A DNA stretch of 22,836 bases. Source: Candidatus Delongbacteria bacterium (GTDB taxonomy: Bacteria; UBA4055). The position numbers were made by a program, and so were the translations under genes. Positions 1-8,093 of this stretch are shown one piece after another. Every line of letters starts with the position of its first letter. Positions within the stretch are counted from its first letter, which is position 1. Location of the stretch: positions 8,087 to 30,922 of the forward strand of contig DMTS01000070.1 of NCBI GenBank assembly GCA_003477045.1, in the 5' to 3' direction. Below the pieces are notes generated by a model that was not told where the DNA came from, made no database searches, and saw only the letters and a program-made list of their open reading frames with translations.

Positions 1-167
1 AAAGTGAAGCTCATTGCGGCTAACTGGGATGTTCCGAGTTTCCCGACAAAAAAAGTGTCAACGAGGTTATAACCGACCATGCTAAGCATGCCCACCATCA
101 TTCCGAGTGCCTGATGAGTTATGTTTTTTCCTACTGAACCCTGAGTCAGATCTCTTTTTACTGCCAT
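1..167 (-). CDS. MATE family efflux transporter, N-terminal part (runs off the left edge)
   Basis: The first 55 residues are visible, starting at the ATG complementary to 165-167. They read MAVKRDLTQGSVGKNI, then a hydrophobic helix with VGMLSMVGYNLVDTFFVG and KLGTSQLAAMS. The G-S-V-G-K start, the YNLVDTFFVGKLG motif at the end of helix 1 and the following helix are typical of MATE/NorM/DinF multidrug and metabolite exporters, which are inner-membrane proteins of 12 helices driven by a Na+ or H+ gradient. A weak Shine-Dalgarno (AAAGG) sits about 6 bases before the ATG. The gene is transcribed away from the cyclase gene at 333. Substrate cannot be told from this fragment. The family call is firm; only the first helix and the start of the second are seen. 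Confidence 0.85.
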   Translation of the reverse strand, partial: MAVKRDLTQGSVGKNITHQALGMMVGMLSMVGYNLVDTFFVGKLGTSQLAAMSFT

Positions 168-200
168 TTTAACCTTTTATACCTTATTTAATTCTCAAAG

Positions 201-229
201 AATATAGCTATTAATATTAAATTCCGCAA
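201..229 (-). promoter_or_regulatory. Predicted sigma70-type promoter of the MATE gene
   Basis: On the minus strand TTGCGG (224-229) and TATATT (201-206) are separated by exactly 17 bases, with the start codon about 35 bases further on. The -10 matches consensus at 5 of 6 positions, the -35 at about 3 of 6. The intergenic stretch 168-332 is very AT-rich, so chance matches are possible. No equally good promoter was found facing the cyclase gene; weak -35-like TTGAAA and TTGATC sites lack a well-spaced -10. Confidence 0.4.
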
Positions 230-332
230 TTCATTTGAAAACAGACTTTTTAAATATTATTCATTTTAATATTTGTTTTTGATCAAGTTTCTTTTTATTT
301 TAAACTGATAATTATTTTTGCGGGGGTTTATA

Positions 333-3300
333 ATGAATATGAAAGAAAGTTCGCTGCCGAAATATATAAGCGAGCCTGAATATTATAAAAACAAACAGTT
401 CATGTTCCTGGACATTTCGGGATTCACCCCGCTCTGCGATAAATTCATAAGCGAGAGTTCTTATGGTGCCGAAAAGATCGGTGATCTGATAAATATTGTA
501 TTCAACCCTATAATAGATTCGGTGTATGCCGCAGGCGGAGATGTAATTTCATTTGCGGGTGACGCACTGTTCGTCGCAGTAGATAAAGAAAAAGTCAGCG
601 CCGTTAAGAAAATGTCAGACAGGATAATCAAAGAACAGACGATAGACAGAAATCTCTCAATCAAGATCGAGATGTTCGATAAACCTTTTGTACCTGTCGT
701 GATAAATTCAGAGAGCTCGTCGTGCTTCTGCTACGCTCCGAATAAGCTAAAAAAAGAGATAATTAAAAACGACCCGTTCCCGCAGGAGATCTATGATATC
801 TATAAAAGCAGTTTCAGAGGCGAATTGAGGGCAGTTCCGATATTTTTTATCCGTATAGATGAAAAATATTCTGTGGAAAAGATAAAATCTCTTTTAAGCG
901 AGCTTTCAGAGGAAGCTAAAACAGGATCGGTTTATATAAATAAGATCGAATACCTTGACAAAGGCTGGATGATCCTTCTGTCAGCAGGCTCACCGGTTTA
1001 TTCTACCGATGCCCCTGTAAAAATGTACGAACTGCTTTCAGTATTTTCAAAGAAAGCCGAAACGATGAAGATCCCGGTTCAGATCGGAGGAACTCTTCAG
1101 CGCGGCTACTGCGGGATAATCGGTAATGAGAAAAGGTGGGAATTTACCTTCCTCGGTTCAAATGTCAATCTTGCTGCCAGGATAGCGGCTAAAGCAGAGC
1201 CATATAAAGTTTATGCGGATTCTTCCTTTGCCTCAGCCGTAAAAACATCACTTAAAGCCGTTTCGGCCGGTAAAAAAGAATACAAAGGGGTCGGAGAAAG
1301 AGAAATATTCGAAATTACAGGTATTCTAAAAGACAAAAAAAATATTTTTGTTGGAAGGATCGAAGAAATAAAAACCTCGCTGGATTTTTTTAAAGGCGAC
1401 AGAAGGGCTTTTGTGCTCTTGAACGGACCTTCGGGAATAGGTAAAACCGTTCTTGCGGAGCAAATAATATTGTCGCTGGGGTATAAAAATCTTCTCAGAT
1501 TCAAAGGTATTTACGGGGAGGAAAATGAAAATTATCTGTTCAGAAATCTATCAGCTGCAAATAAAAACGATCCGGCAGAGATCTTTCAGAAATTTAAGGC
1601 GATAACCGAGCCTACCCTGATCTATATTGACGATCTCCATTTCGCAGATGAAAAAAGTCTTTTCATGTTCCACAGAATGATAAATGAAGGAAATCCGTTC
1701 ATAAATTTTATCGCAACGACGATAGGCAGGGAAAAAATAAGGATAACTCCTCTTGCTTACTACGAATCTCTTATCATCGATCTTAAGCCTTTCGATGCAA
1801 AAGATATTCAGGCTATAACAAAGATCGCGTCAGGGATCGATATTTCTCTTAAGGTCAGCAGGGATCTTCAGAGATCTACTGGCGGCAATCCTCTGTTCGT
1901 TACAGGAATTCTTCCATATATTACGAAGGATATCGAAAGATCCGGCGATGTACCCTATTCGCTTCAGGAAGTCATTCTGTTAAAGCTTAATCAGATACCC
2001 GGTAAAGGTCCCGAATTCATTGACGGCGGATCGGTTTATGGAGATATTTTTGATCATAAAGTTCTGAAAGATGTCATAAATGCAAGACAGGCTATAATTA
2101 GAGAAATAATCCAGAAGGCTGAAAATGAGGGACTTGTGCGTAAATCTCTTGTTAATGAAGATCTTGAATTCTCGAATACAATAATAAGAGAAATCATTTA
2201 CGAAAGACTTCTTAAAAAGAAGATAGACTTTTTCAGGATCAGGATCGCTGAAGCGATCATTCGTTCAAAAACAAAAGATATGAGAAAAATGTATAAAGCT
2301 ATGATGATGTTCTTTCTGGCAGACGACGAACGCGCTCTAAAACTGGCTATAGAGCTTGCAGAAGTTTTTAGGAAGCGCTCAGATGTTGATATTTTGAGAA
2401 ATATCTTTTTAAGATCTTTTGAATATATAATTAAACACGAAGAATACGGAAAAGGGCTTGACCTCTTAAAAATCCTCTCAAAATCAGGACATTTGAATAT
2501 CGGATCCGAAGTGACAGGTTTTATTGAGAAGATAGCTCTGAATGTTAAAGACTGGCAGGGCGAAGAAAAACTGATACTTGATCTCGCAAGGACAATACAC
2601 TCCGTCCAGTTCAAGGAGCCTGTTGAGCTTCTAAATACTTACAAAAAGCTCAAAGGTGAAGACAAATATTATAAATGGACAAGGATTAAAGTTTGCGCAT
2701 ATACAATACCGCATAAAGAAGCAACGGCTGTATTAAAAGGACTGATGAACTCCTTTGAGGGTAATGAAAAAATATCTTTCTATTTTGATCTTGTCTGGTA
2801 CGTGTTCTTCATTACAGGAGACACAGTAACAGAGAAAAAGGCAATGTCCGTTCTCGAGAGCATGGAACTTAAAATGGATAACGGGATTAAAGTTGACTTT
2901 TATTTTCTTAAAAATACAATAGCTATGCATAGAGACGACCTCACAGAATCGAAAAGATGCCTTGATATTGTACAGAAATTAGATATGAAAGAATCCGATG
3001 ACCGGTTCGTATTTTATAATGACCTGGCTATTCTGCACTCGAACCTAGCCTACGAGAATTTCGATGCCGATGATATAAGAAAAGCTTTAAAATATTCTGT
3101 CAAAGCTCAAAAACTTCTTAATGACAATCAGAAAGACTCTGACCTGCCTCTGATAACTACCAATCTTGCAGGATTTTACATGTCATCAGGATTTATAAAG
3201 AAAGCTGAACGGGCATATATGGAGGGTCTGTACTTCGGGTTAGCCATAAATCATCCGGTCGAAATACCTTATACAAAATCAAGAATAGCGATCATTGCTA

Positions 3301-3959
3301 TGCATTATGGAGCTTATAGGCTTGCGTCGGAGATGTCGGATGAAGTGATCTCCGCAGATGTCGGGGACATAAAATCAGGAGCTTATGCGATCAGATATTA
3401 TTATTCTGGCAGGAATGAGAATGATCTGAAACAGGCATATAAATTTGCGAAAAATTATGCCGAGTTCGGTACGGCCAAATGCTACTGGGAGATGGCGAGC
3501 ATCATGCTCTATAACGCTCTGGTTACCAATAATAAAGAAGAAATGAAAAAACTGCGCAATAAAATTATAAGCTGGAATAAATATCAGCAGAGGGCAGGAA
3601 CAAGATTTGTCAATGAAGCGCATGTGGAAATTCTCGGCCTGTTAACCGGAAACAAATCCGATGAAACCAAAGTACAGCATAAGCTTGATAAAATAGCAAA
3701 GCTGAATGCGAACTTCGGAGTTATGAATAAATGCTATTTCGCACTTGGAGTTTTCAGAAAAGATCCTGAGCTCCTTATCAAAGCTAAAAAATACGCGCTC
3801 AAGATGAAATCTTATCCTTTCGTGCAGCGGATCGAAGAAGAACTTTTCAGGATCACAAACGATAAATACTGGGAAAGCAGGCTAAAGAAAACTCAAGAAA
3901 AACTTGAACAAATGAACAGGATCGGATCGATAGAGGAATTACTCGGCTTTAAAAAGTAG
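333..3959 (+). CDS. Soluble-adenylyl-cyclase-like protein: two class III cyclase domains + P-loop NTPase + helical/TPR repeats
   Basis: A 1208-residue protein predicted to make cAMP and to couple this to an NTPase/TPR module; no membrane segment is seen. The ATG at 333 is preferred over an in-frame TTG at 318 because GGGGG lies 6 bases before it. Domain 1 (about 22-140) has FLDISGFT with Asp27 and FAGDALF with Asp77, the two metal-binding aspartates. Domain 2 (about 175-305) has YLDKGW (Lys210), EFTFLG (Thr272) and NLAAR (Asn279, Arg283), the base-recognition and transition-state residues. The linker ELRAVPIFFIRI also resembles the one joining C1 and C2 in animal sAC (ADCY10). An AAA/STAND-like NTPase follows, with Walker A GPSGIGKT (365-372) and Walker B IYIDD (430-434). 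About 550 residues of helical, TPR-like sequence and a short coiled tail follow. Domain 1 seems shortened after residue 110. Family is firm; substrate ATP rather than GTP is inferred from Lys210 and Thr272. Class III cyclase-NTPase-TPR proteins also serve as signalling proteins of unknown stimulus. Confidence 0.88.
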   Translation: MNMKESSLPKYISEPEYYKNKQFMFLDISGFTPLCDKFISESSYGAEKIGDLINIVFNPIIDSVYAAGGDVISFAGDALFVAVDKEKVSAVKKMSDRIIKEQTIDRNLSIKIEMFDKPFVPVVINSESSSCFCYAPNKLKKEIIKNDPFPQEIYDIYKSSFRGELRAVPIFFIRIDEKYSVEKIKSLLSELSEEAKTGSVYINKIEYLDKGWMILLSAGSPVYSTDAPVKMYELLSVFSKKAETMKIPVQIGGTLQRGYCGIIGNEKRWEFTFLGSNVNLAARIAAKAEPYKVYADSSFASAVKTSLKAVSAGKKEYKGVGEREIFEITGILKDKKNIFVGRIEEIKTSLDFFKGDRRAFVLLNGPSGIGKTVLAEQIILSLGYKNLLRFKGIYGEENENYLFRNLSAANKNDPAEIFQKFKAITEPTLIYIDDLHFADEKSLFMFHRMINEGNPFINFIATTIGREKIRITPLAYYESLIIDLKPFDAKDIQAITKIASGIDISLKVSRDLQRSTGGNPLFVTGILPYITKDIERSGDVPYSLQEVILLKLNQIPGKGPEFIDGGSVYGDIFDHKVLKDVINARQAIIREIIQKAENEGLVRKSLVNEDLEFSNTIIREIIYERLLKKKIDFFRIRIAEAIIRSKTKDMRKMYKAMMMFFLADDERALKLAIELAEVFRKRSDVDILRNIFLRSFEYIIKHEEYGKGLDLLKILSKSGHLNIGSEVTGFIEKIALNVKDWQGEEKLILDLARTIHSVQFKEPVELLNTYKKLKGEDKYYKWTRIKVCAYTIPHKEATAVLKGLMNSFEGNEKISFYFDLVWYVFFITGDTVTEKKAMSVLESMELKMDNGIKVDFYFLKNTIAMHRDDLTESKRCLDIVQKLDMKESDDRFVFYNDLAILHSNLAYENFDADDIRKALKYSVKAQKLLNDNQKDSDLPLITTNLAGFYMSSGFIKKAERAYMEGLYFGLAINHPVEIPYTKSRIAIIAMHYGAYRLASEMSDEVISADVGDIKSGAYAIRYYYSGRNENDLKQAYKFAKNYAEFGTAKCYWEMASIMLYNALVTNNKEEMKKLRNKIISWNKYQQRAGTRFVNEAHVEILGLLTGNKSDETKVQHKLDKIAKLNANFGVMNKCYFALGVFRKDPELLIKAKKYALKMKSYPFVQRIEEELFRITNDKYWESRLKKTQEKLEQMNRIGSIEELLGFKK

Positions 3960-3978
3960 AACGAACAGGAGAATATTT

Positions 3979-4587
3979 ATGAGATGCATTATAGCCTTAA
4001 CAACAATAATACTGTGCATTTCGCTGAATTCACAGATAACCGTGACTGAAAACGACCGGGAATATTCTTTAAAATATGATATCGATTCGGCTTCATACAG
4101 AGTTTTAAGGTTCAGCAGAGGGTTTGAGGACAGCTTGTTTACTTATCTGAATTATTCGAGAAGTAAAAAAGCGGACGGGTTTGAAAAGGAAATGAAAATA
4201 CTGGATACTCTTTTCGGTAAATCTATCGGGAAGATCGCCTTGGACCTCAGATCGGTTTCTATAGGTTATCCGCTTGAATTCGATGATATTATGCCTAAAT
4301 ATATTAAGACTTTCATAGATTCGAAACAATGGTCAGATCATGTTAAAGCGAAGGGCCGCGAACTCGACTATAAATTGATGCGAAAAGTTATTCTTGAAGG
4401 CGGTATTTTTGATTCATTTCTCAGTCTGCTCAAAAAGTATGGATATGAAGTAAAGGAGATAAGCACCGAGAAACATGGTTTCGTTCTCAAAGAAGATCTT
4501 AAAAAATACGGCTATCAGGGCGATGAAATAATTCCTGTTCCATTCATGCTGTACTGGAAAGTCGAGAGAGTTAAAATAGTTAAGTGA
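3979..4587 (+). CDS. Exported protein of unknown function
   Basis: A 202-residue protein I do not recognise. It starts with a short signal peptide (MRCIIALTTIILCISLNSQ, likely cleaved near residue 19), followed by a soluble domain rich in charged residues and mixed helix and strand. There is no lipobox cysteine and no later membrane segment, so a periplasmic or secreted location is inferred. AGGAGA at 3967-3972 gives a well-placed ribosome binding site. The gene lies 19 bases after the cyclase and 10 bases before the next secreted protein, so co-transcription with both is likely. No motif points to an activity. Confidence 0.75.
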   Translation: MRCIIALTTIILCISLNSQITVTENDREYSLKYDIDSASYRVLRFSRGFEDSLFTYLNYSRSKKADGFEKEMKILDTLFGKSIGKIALDLRSVSIGYPLEFDDIMPKYIKTFIDSKQWSDHVKAKGRELDYKLMRKVILEGGIFDSFLSLLKKYGYEVKEISTEKHGFVLKEDLKKYGYQGDEIIPVPFMLYWKVERVKIVK

Positions 4588-4597
4588 GGAGAGAAAA

Positions 4598-6016
4598 TTG
4601 AAAAGAATAGTAGTTTTGATTATTATTCTGTCAACTTTAGTATTCAGTTCTACATTTGACCTGAAATACGGTGGAAACGCTGTCGAACACGGTTTTGATG
4701 TTCAGCGAACAACGGACAGTGGTTTTATACTCGCCGGAGGCACTAATTCATCAGGTTCAGGCCTGTATGACGGTTATCTGATCAAAACTGATTCAACAGG
4801 TACTGTCGAGTGGGAAGAAGTTATCGGAAGTGCATCGAACGAATATTTTATTAAAGTCAGGCAGACTTCCGATGAAGGTATTATTGCGCTCGGTATAAAA
4901 AACATTATTTACAATTATCCGTATCTTACTTGTGATCCATGGCTGGCAAAGTACGATAAGAACGGCAAATTCAAGTGGGAGAAGATATTTACTGAAGCTG
5001 ATGTTTTTCATATTGTAAATGATTTTATCATAGCTGAAGACGAAGGATTTCTTCTTCTGGGATCAAAGAAAACCTCTACAGGCACTTACGATGCATGGCT
5101 GATGAAGGCCGATTCAAGCGGAAGTTTAATTTGGGAACAAGTTTATGACGGCGGAAATTATGATGAAGGAAGGTCAATCATAAACGATTTTTCAGGCGGA
5201 TATCTTCTGACATGCAATTCGACAAGATATTTCAGTATAGCGTTAAAAGATCAGGTTTGGGGTATATTCGTTGATCAGAACGGAAATGTGATCACTCAGA
5301 ACATTATCAATAATTCTTCTGACGATAAATATTGCCAGTCGGTTTGTGCAACTTCAGACAGCTGTTATGTAATTACAGGAAATATTAATCCTGAAATGCT
5401 ACCTCCAAGTTATATCGGAGAGTACAATCAGGGATTATATCTATTAAAATTAAACTCATTATTTTCAACAGAATGGATACAATATTATAATTCGGATCAG
5501 GTTAGATCCGGAAAATCCTGTATTGAAGTAAATGACGGAGGTTTTACAATTCTCGGTACTGCCTCAGCCGGTTCCGATCCGGAAAATATCTGGCTTGTAA
5601 AAACTGACAGTTCAGGAGATCTGATTTGGGAAAGGTATTATGGCTCATACCTTGATGATACAGGATCAGGAAACATTATTCAACTGGCAGACAATTCATT
5701 AGTTCTGTGTGGAACTGCTGATATAGCCAGTGACAGTTCAAGCAGTCAGATTAACCTAATCAAAACAGACTCTAACGGTTATGTTATTTATCCGCCTGTT
5801 ATAACTTCATTCGGGAATGATTCGAATAATGTTTCGATCAACTGGGAAGCTGTATCGAACGCAGGCTCATATATAGTTTACGGTTCCGACAGACCTGATT
5901 CGAATTTTACAGCTATTGACACGACTGCGGTAAATTTATGGAATACTTCTGTGACTGACAGTCTTAAGAAAAAATTTTATTACATAAAAGCAAGTACGAA
6001 TAATTTTAGTAAGTAA
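4598..6016 (+). CDS. Secreted repeat (propeller-like) protein with C-terminal FN3-like domain
   Basis: A 472-residue exported protein starting at TTG 4598 with GAGGAGA just upstream. The signal peptide is KRIVVLIIILSTLVFSS. Residues about 25-395 hold six or seven degenerate repeats of roughly 50 residues, each with a pattern like D-G-Y-L-I-K-T-D-S-x-G-x-V-x-W-E followed by a D-x-G-F/Y-x-L-x-G strand. Examples are YDGYLIKTDSTG, YDAWLMKADSSG, IWLVKTDSSG and NLIKTDSNG. This is typical of secreted beta-propellers in Bacteroidetes and related phyla. The last 75 residues (SINWEAVSNAGSYIVY ... KFYYIKAS) look like a fibronectin type III domain. Such proteins often end in a type IX secretion sorting domain, but none is present: the protein stops just after the FN3-like strand pattern. 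Role is probably binding at the cell surface or in the periplasm; ligand unknown. Confidence 0.78.
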   Translation: MKRIVVLIIILSTLVFSSTFDLKYGGNAVEHGFDVQRTTDSGFILAGGTNSSGSGLYDGYLIKTDSTGTVEWEEVIGSASNEYFIKVRQTSDEGIIALGIKNIIYNYPYLTCDPWLAKYDKNGKFKWEKIFTEADVFHIVNDFIIAEDEGFLLLGSKKTSTGTYDAWLMKADSSGSLIWEQVYDGGNYDEGRSIINDFSGGYLLTCNSTRYFSIALKDQVWGIFVDQNGNVITQNIINNSSDDKYCQSVCATSDSCYVITGNINPEMLPPSYIGEYNQGLYLLKLNSLFSTEWIQYYNSDQVRSGKSCIEVNDGGFTILGTASAGSDPENIWLVKTDSSGDLIWERYYGSYLDDTGSGNIIQLADNSLVLCGTADIASDSSSSQINLIKTDSNGYVIYPPVITSFGNDSNNVSINWEAVSNAGSYIVYGSDRPDSNFTAIDTTAVNLWNTSVTDSLKKKFYYIKASTNNFSK

Positions 6017-6044
6017 AATATTGGATATTAATACGGAGAAAGTG

Positions 6045-8093
6045 ATGAAATTCGATTACCCGGAAACGAAAAAGGTTGAAGTTACTGATGTGCTTCACGG
6101 TGTGGAGATCAAAGACAATTACCGCTGGCTTGAAGACAGCAGCGATCCCCAAGTGACCGCATGGGACAAGGCTCAGAATGATTTTACGGAGAGTTTTCTC
6201 TCGAAAATACTTTTCAGAGACAAGCTTAAGGACAGGCTGATCAAGCTGATGAAAGTCGATCAGATGAGCATTCCGGAAAAAGTTCTAAACGGCGAAAGGA
6301 TCTTACAGTATAAAAAAAGTACAGAGGACGAAAAATGGGTTCTTTATACTCAGAAAAACGAAAGCTCTGAGCTTGAAGAGCTGCTTAATCCGAATAAATG
6401 GACTCAGGATGAAACCCTGCACTACTATACCGCGTCAAGAGATGGTAAATATCTTGTTTACGGCGTGTCAAAGGGGGGAAATGAAGACCCCGTGCTGAAA
6501 GTGATGGAGATCGAAAGCAGAGAAGTTCTTTCCGATTCGGTTTGCGGATGGATGCAGTACATCAATGACTGGATGCCTGACGGAAGCGGATTCTACTATT
6601 CCTGCAAACCTCTGAAGGGTGAAGTGCCTGAAGGCGAGGAGTTTTACTGGCCGGCAGTTTACTATCATAAATTAGGCACGGATAAAAACGAAGATAAAAA
6701 GCTGTACTATGATGAAAAAGTTAAAGAGAACTGGTATTCGGTTCAAGTAACTGAAGACGGAAAACATTTACTGCTTCATAAAGGACAGTTCTATAAGAAC
6801 AGTATTTACTTTAAAGAGCTTCACGGAGCTGAATTTAAAACGCTGACCGGAGATTTCGATGCTGAATATCAGGCTGAATTCTTCGGTGATAAAATTTTTA
6901 TTTGTACGAATAAGGACGCCCAGAACAGAAAAGTATATGTAGCTGATGCTATAAGCGGTTATGAACAGAGTAAGTGGAAGGAAATAATCCCCGAAAAGGA
7001 ATATAATCTTGAAGGATTCAAGATCATTAACGGTCAACTATATGTTACTTACCTGAAGAATGCCTGCTCGCTTATTCAGATTTATGACCTCAAAGGGAAT
7101 TATATAAAAGATGTATGTCTGCCGGATGTTGGTTCTGCCGGTATCTGGGGAAGGCAGAAAAATTCTGATGTGTGGCTGTGGTTCTCCTCATTCACTTTAC
7201 CTGAGAGCATATACAAATATGATGCTGAAGCCGGCAGGGCGACGCAGTATTTTATGCCTGCGATTGATTTCAGGTTCTTTGATTACGAAACTGAACAGGT
7301 GTGGTATAATTCGAAGGACGGAACAAAAGTTTCTATGTTCATAATAAAGAAAATAGGAACAAAGCCGGATAAAAGTACTCCGTGCTTTATGTACGCTTAC
7401 GGCGGATTTAATATCTCGATCACACCGTCTTTCAGCTCAGCCTACGCTATCTGGCTGGAAGCCGGTGGAATTGTGGCTGTTCCAAACTTGCGCGGCGGGG
7501 GAGAATACGGCGAAGAATGGCACAAAGCCGGAATGTTCGAGAAGAAACAGAATGTTTTTGACGATTATATAGCTGCCGCTGAATGGATGATCGCCAACGG
7601 TTACACCTGTCGTGACAAGCTTGTAATGACCGGCGGAAGCAACGGCGGACTTCTTATCGGCGCAATGATCACGCAGAGACCCGATCTTATGAAAGCTCTT
7701 TATTGCGGTGTTCCTCTTCTTGATATGATAAGATACCACAAGTCTATGCTGGCGAATATATGGAAAGAAGAATACGGAAGCGCGGAAGTGGAAGATCAGT
7801 TCAAATATATACTTAAATATTCGCCTTATCAGAATGTAAGACCCGGAATAAAATATCCGGCGATCATCGTGACTGCAGGAATAAATGATGCGCGGGTTGA
7901 TCCGTATCATGCCCGAAAATTTGTAGCGGCGTTGAGGGATGCCAACGCGTCTGATAATGCTATTCTGCTGCAGGTTCAGCAGTCTTCCGGTCACGGCGGA
8001 GGAACTCAGCTGTCTATTCTCGCAGGCCAGAGTGCTGATAAGATGGCATTTCTGATGGATCAGGTCGGGATGAATTACAAGGAAACTAAATGA
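6045..8093 (+). CDS. Prolyl oligopeptidase (family S9A)
   Basis: A 682-residue serine peptidase that cuts short peptides after proline. The N-terminal half is the seven-bladed propeller gate (opening motif DNYRWLEDSSDP). The C-terminal alpha/beta-hydrolase domain carries the triad: Ser532 in GGSNGGLL, Asp615 in INDARVDP and His650 in SGHGGG. GGGEYGEEWHKAG, near the oxyanion region, is also diagnostic. Length fits the family (about 680-710). The ATG at 6045 is chosen over an in-frame TTG at 6021 because GGAG (6035-6038) lies 6 bases before it and the family starts near the Y-P-x-T/V region. No signal peptide from this start, so it is probably cytoplasmic and acts on imported or degraded peptides. 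Its stop overlaps the start of tex (ATGA), so the two are translationally coupled. Confidence 0.93.
   Translation: MKFDYPETKKVEVTDVLHGVEIKDNYRWLEDSSDPQVTAWDKAQNDFTESFLSKILFRDKLKDRLIKLMKVDQMSIPEKVLNGERILQYKKSTEDEKWVLYTQKNESSELEELLNPNKWTQDETLHYYTASRDGKYLVYGVSKGGNEDPVLKVMEIESREVLSDSVCGWMQYINDWMPDGSGFYYSCKPLKGEVPEGEEFYWPAVYYHKLGTDKNEDKKLYYDEKVKENWYSVQVTEDGKHLLLHKGQFYKNSIYFKELHGAEFKTLTGDFDAEYQAEFFGDKIFICTNKDAQNRKVYVADAISGYEQSKWKEIIPEKEYNLEGFKIINGQLYVTYLKNACSLIQIYDLKGNYIKDVCLPDVGSAGIWGRQKNSDVWLWFSSFTLPESIYKYDAEAGRATQYFMPAIDFRFFDYETEQVWYNSKDGTKVSMFIIKKIGTKPDKSTPCFMYAYGGFNISITPSFSSAYAIWLEAGGIVAVPNLRGGGEYGEEWHKAGMFEKKQNVFDDYIAAAEWMIANGYTCRDKLVMTGGSNGGLLIGAMITQRPDLMKALYCGVPLLDMIRYHKSMLANIWKEEYGSAEVEDQFKYILKYSPYQNVRPGIKYPAIIVTAGINDARVDPYHARKFVAALRDANASDNAILLQVQQSSGHGGGTQLSILAGQSADKMAFLMDQVGMNYKETK

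Noticed and set aside
318..332. TTG start five codons upstream for the cyclase
   Set aside because: GGGGG then sits inside the gene; it is far better used as the ribosome binding site for ATG 333.
2198..2614. A 138-codon minus-strand frame inside the cyclase gene
   Set aside because: It is antisense to the helical repeat region, Ser/Phe/Ile-rich with no start signal; shadow of the real gene.
7437..7994. A 185-codon open frame on the minus strand
   Set aside because: It lies wholly inside the catalytic domain of the prolyl oligopeptidase, whose triad is intact, and its translation has no recognisable motif or ribosome binding site.
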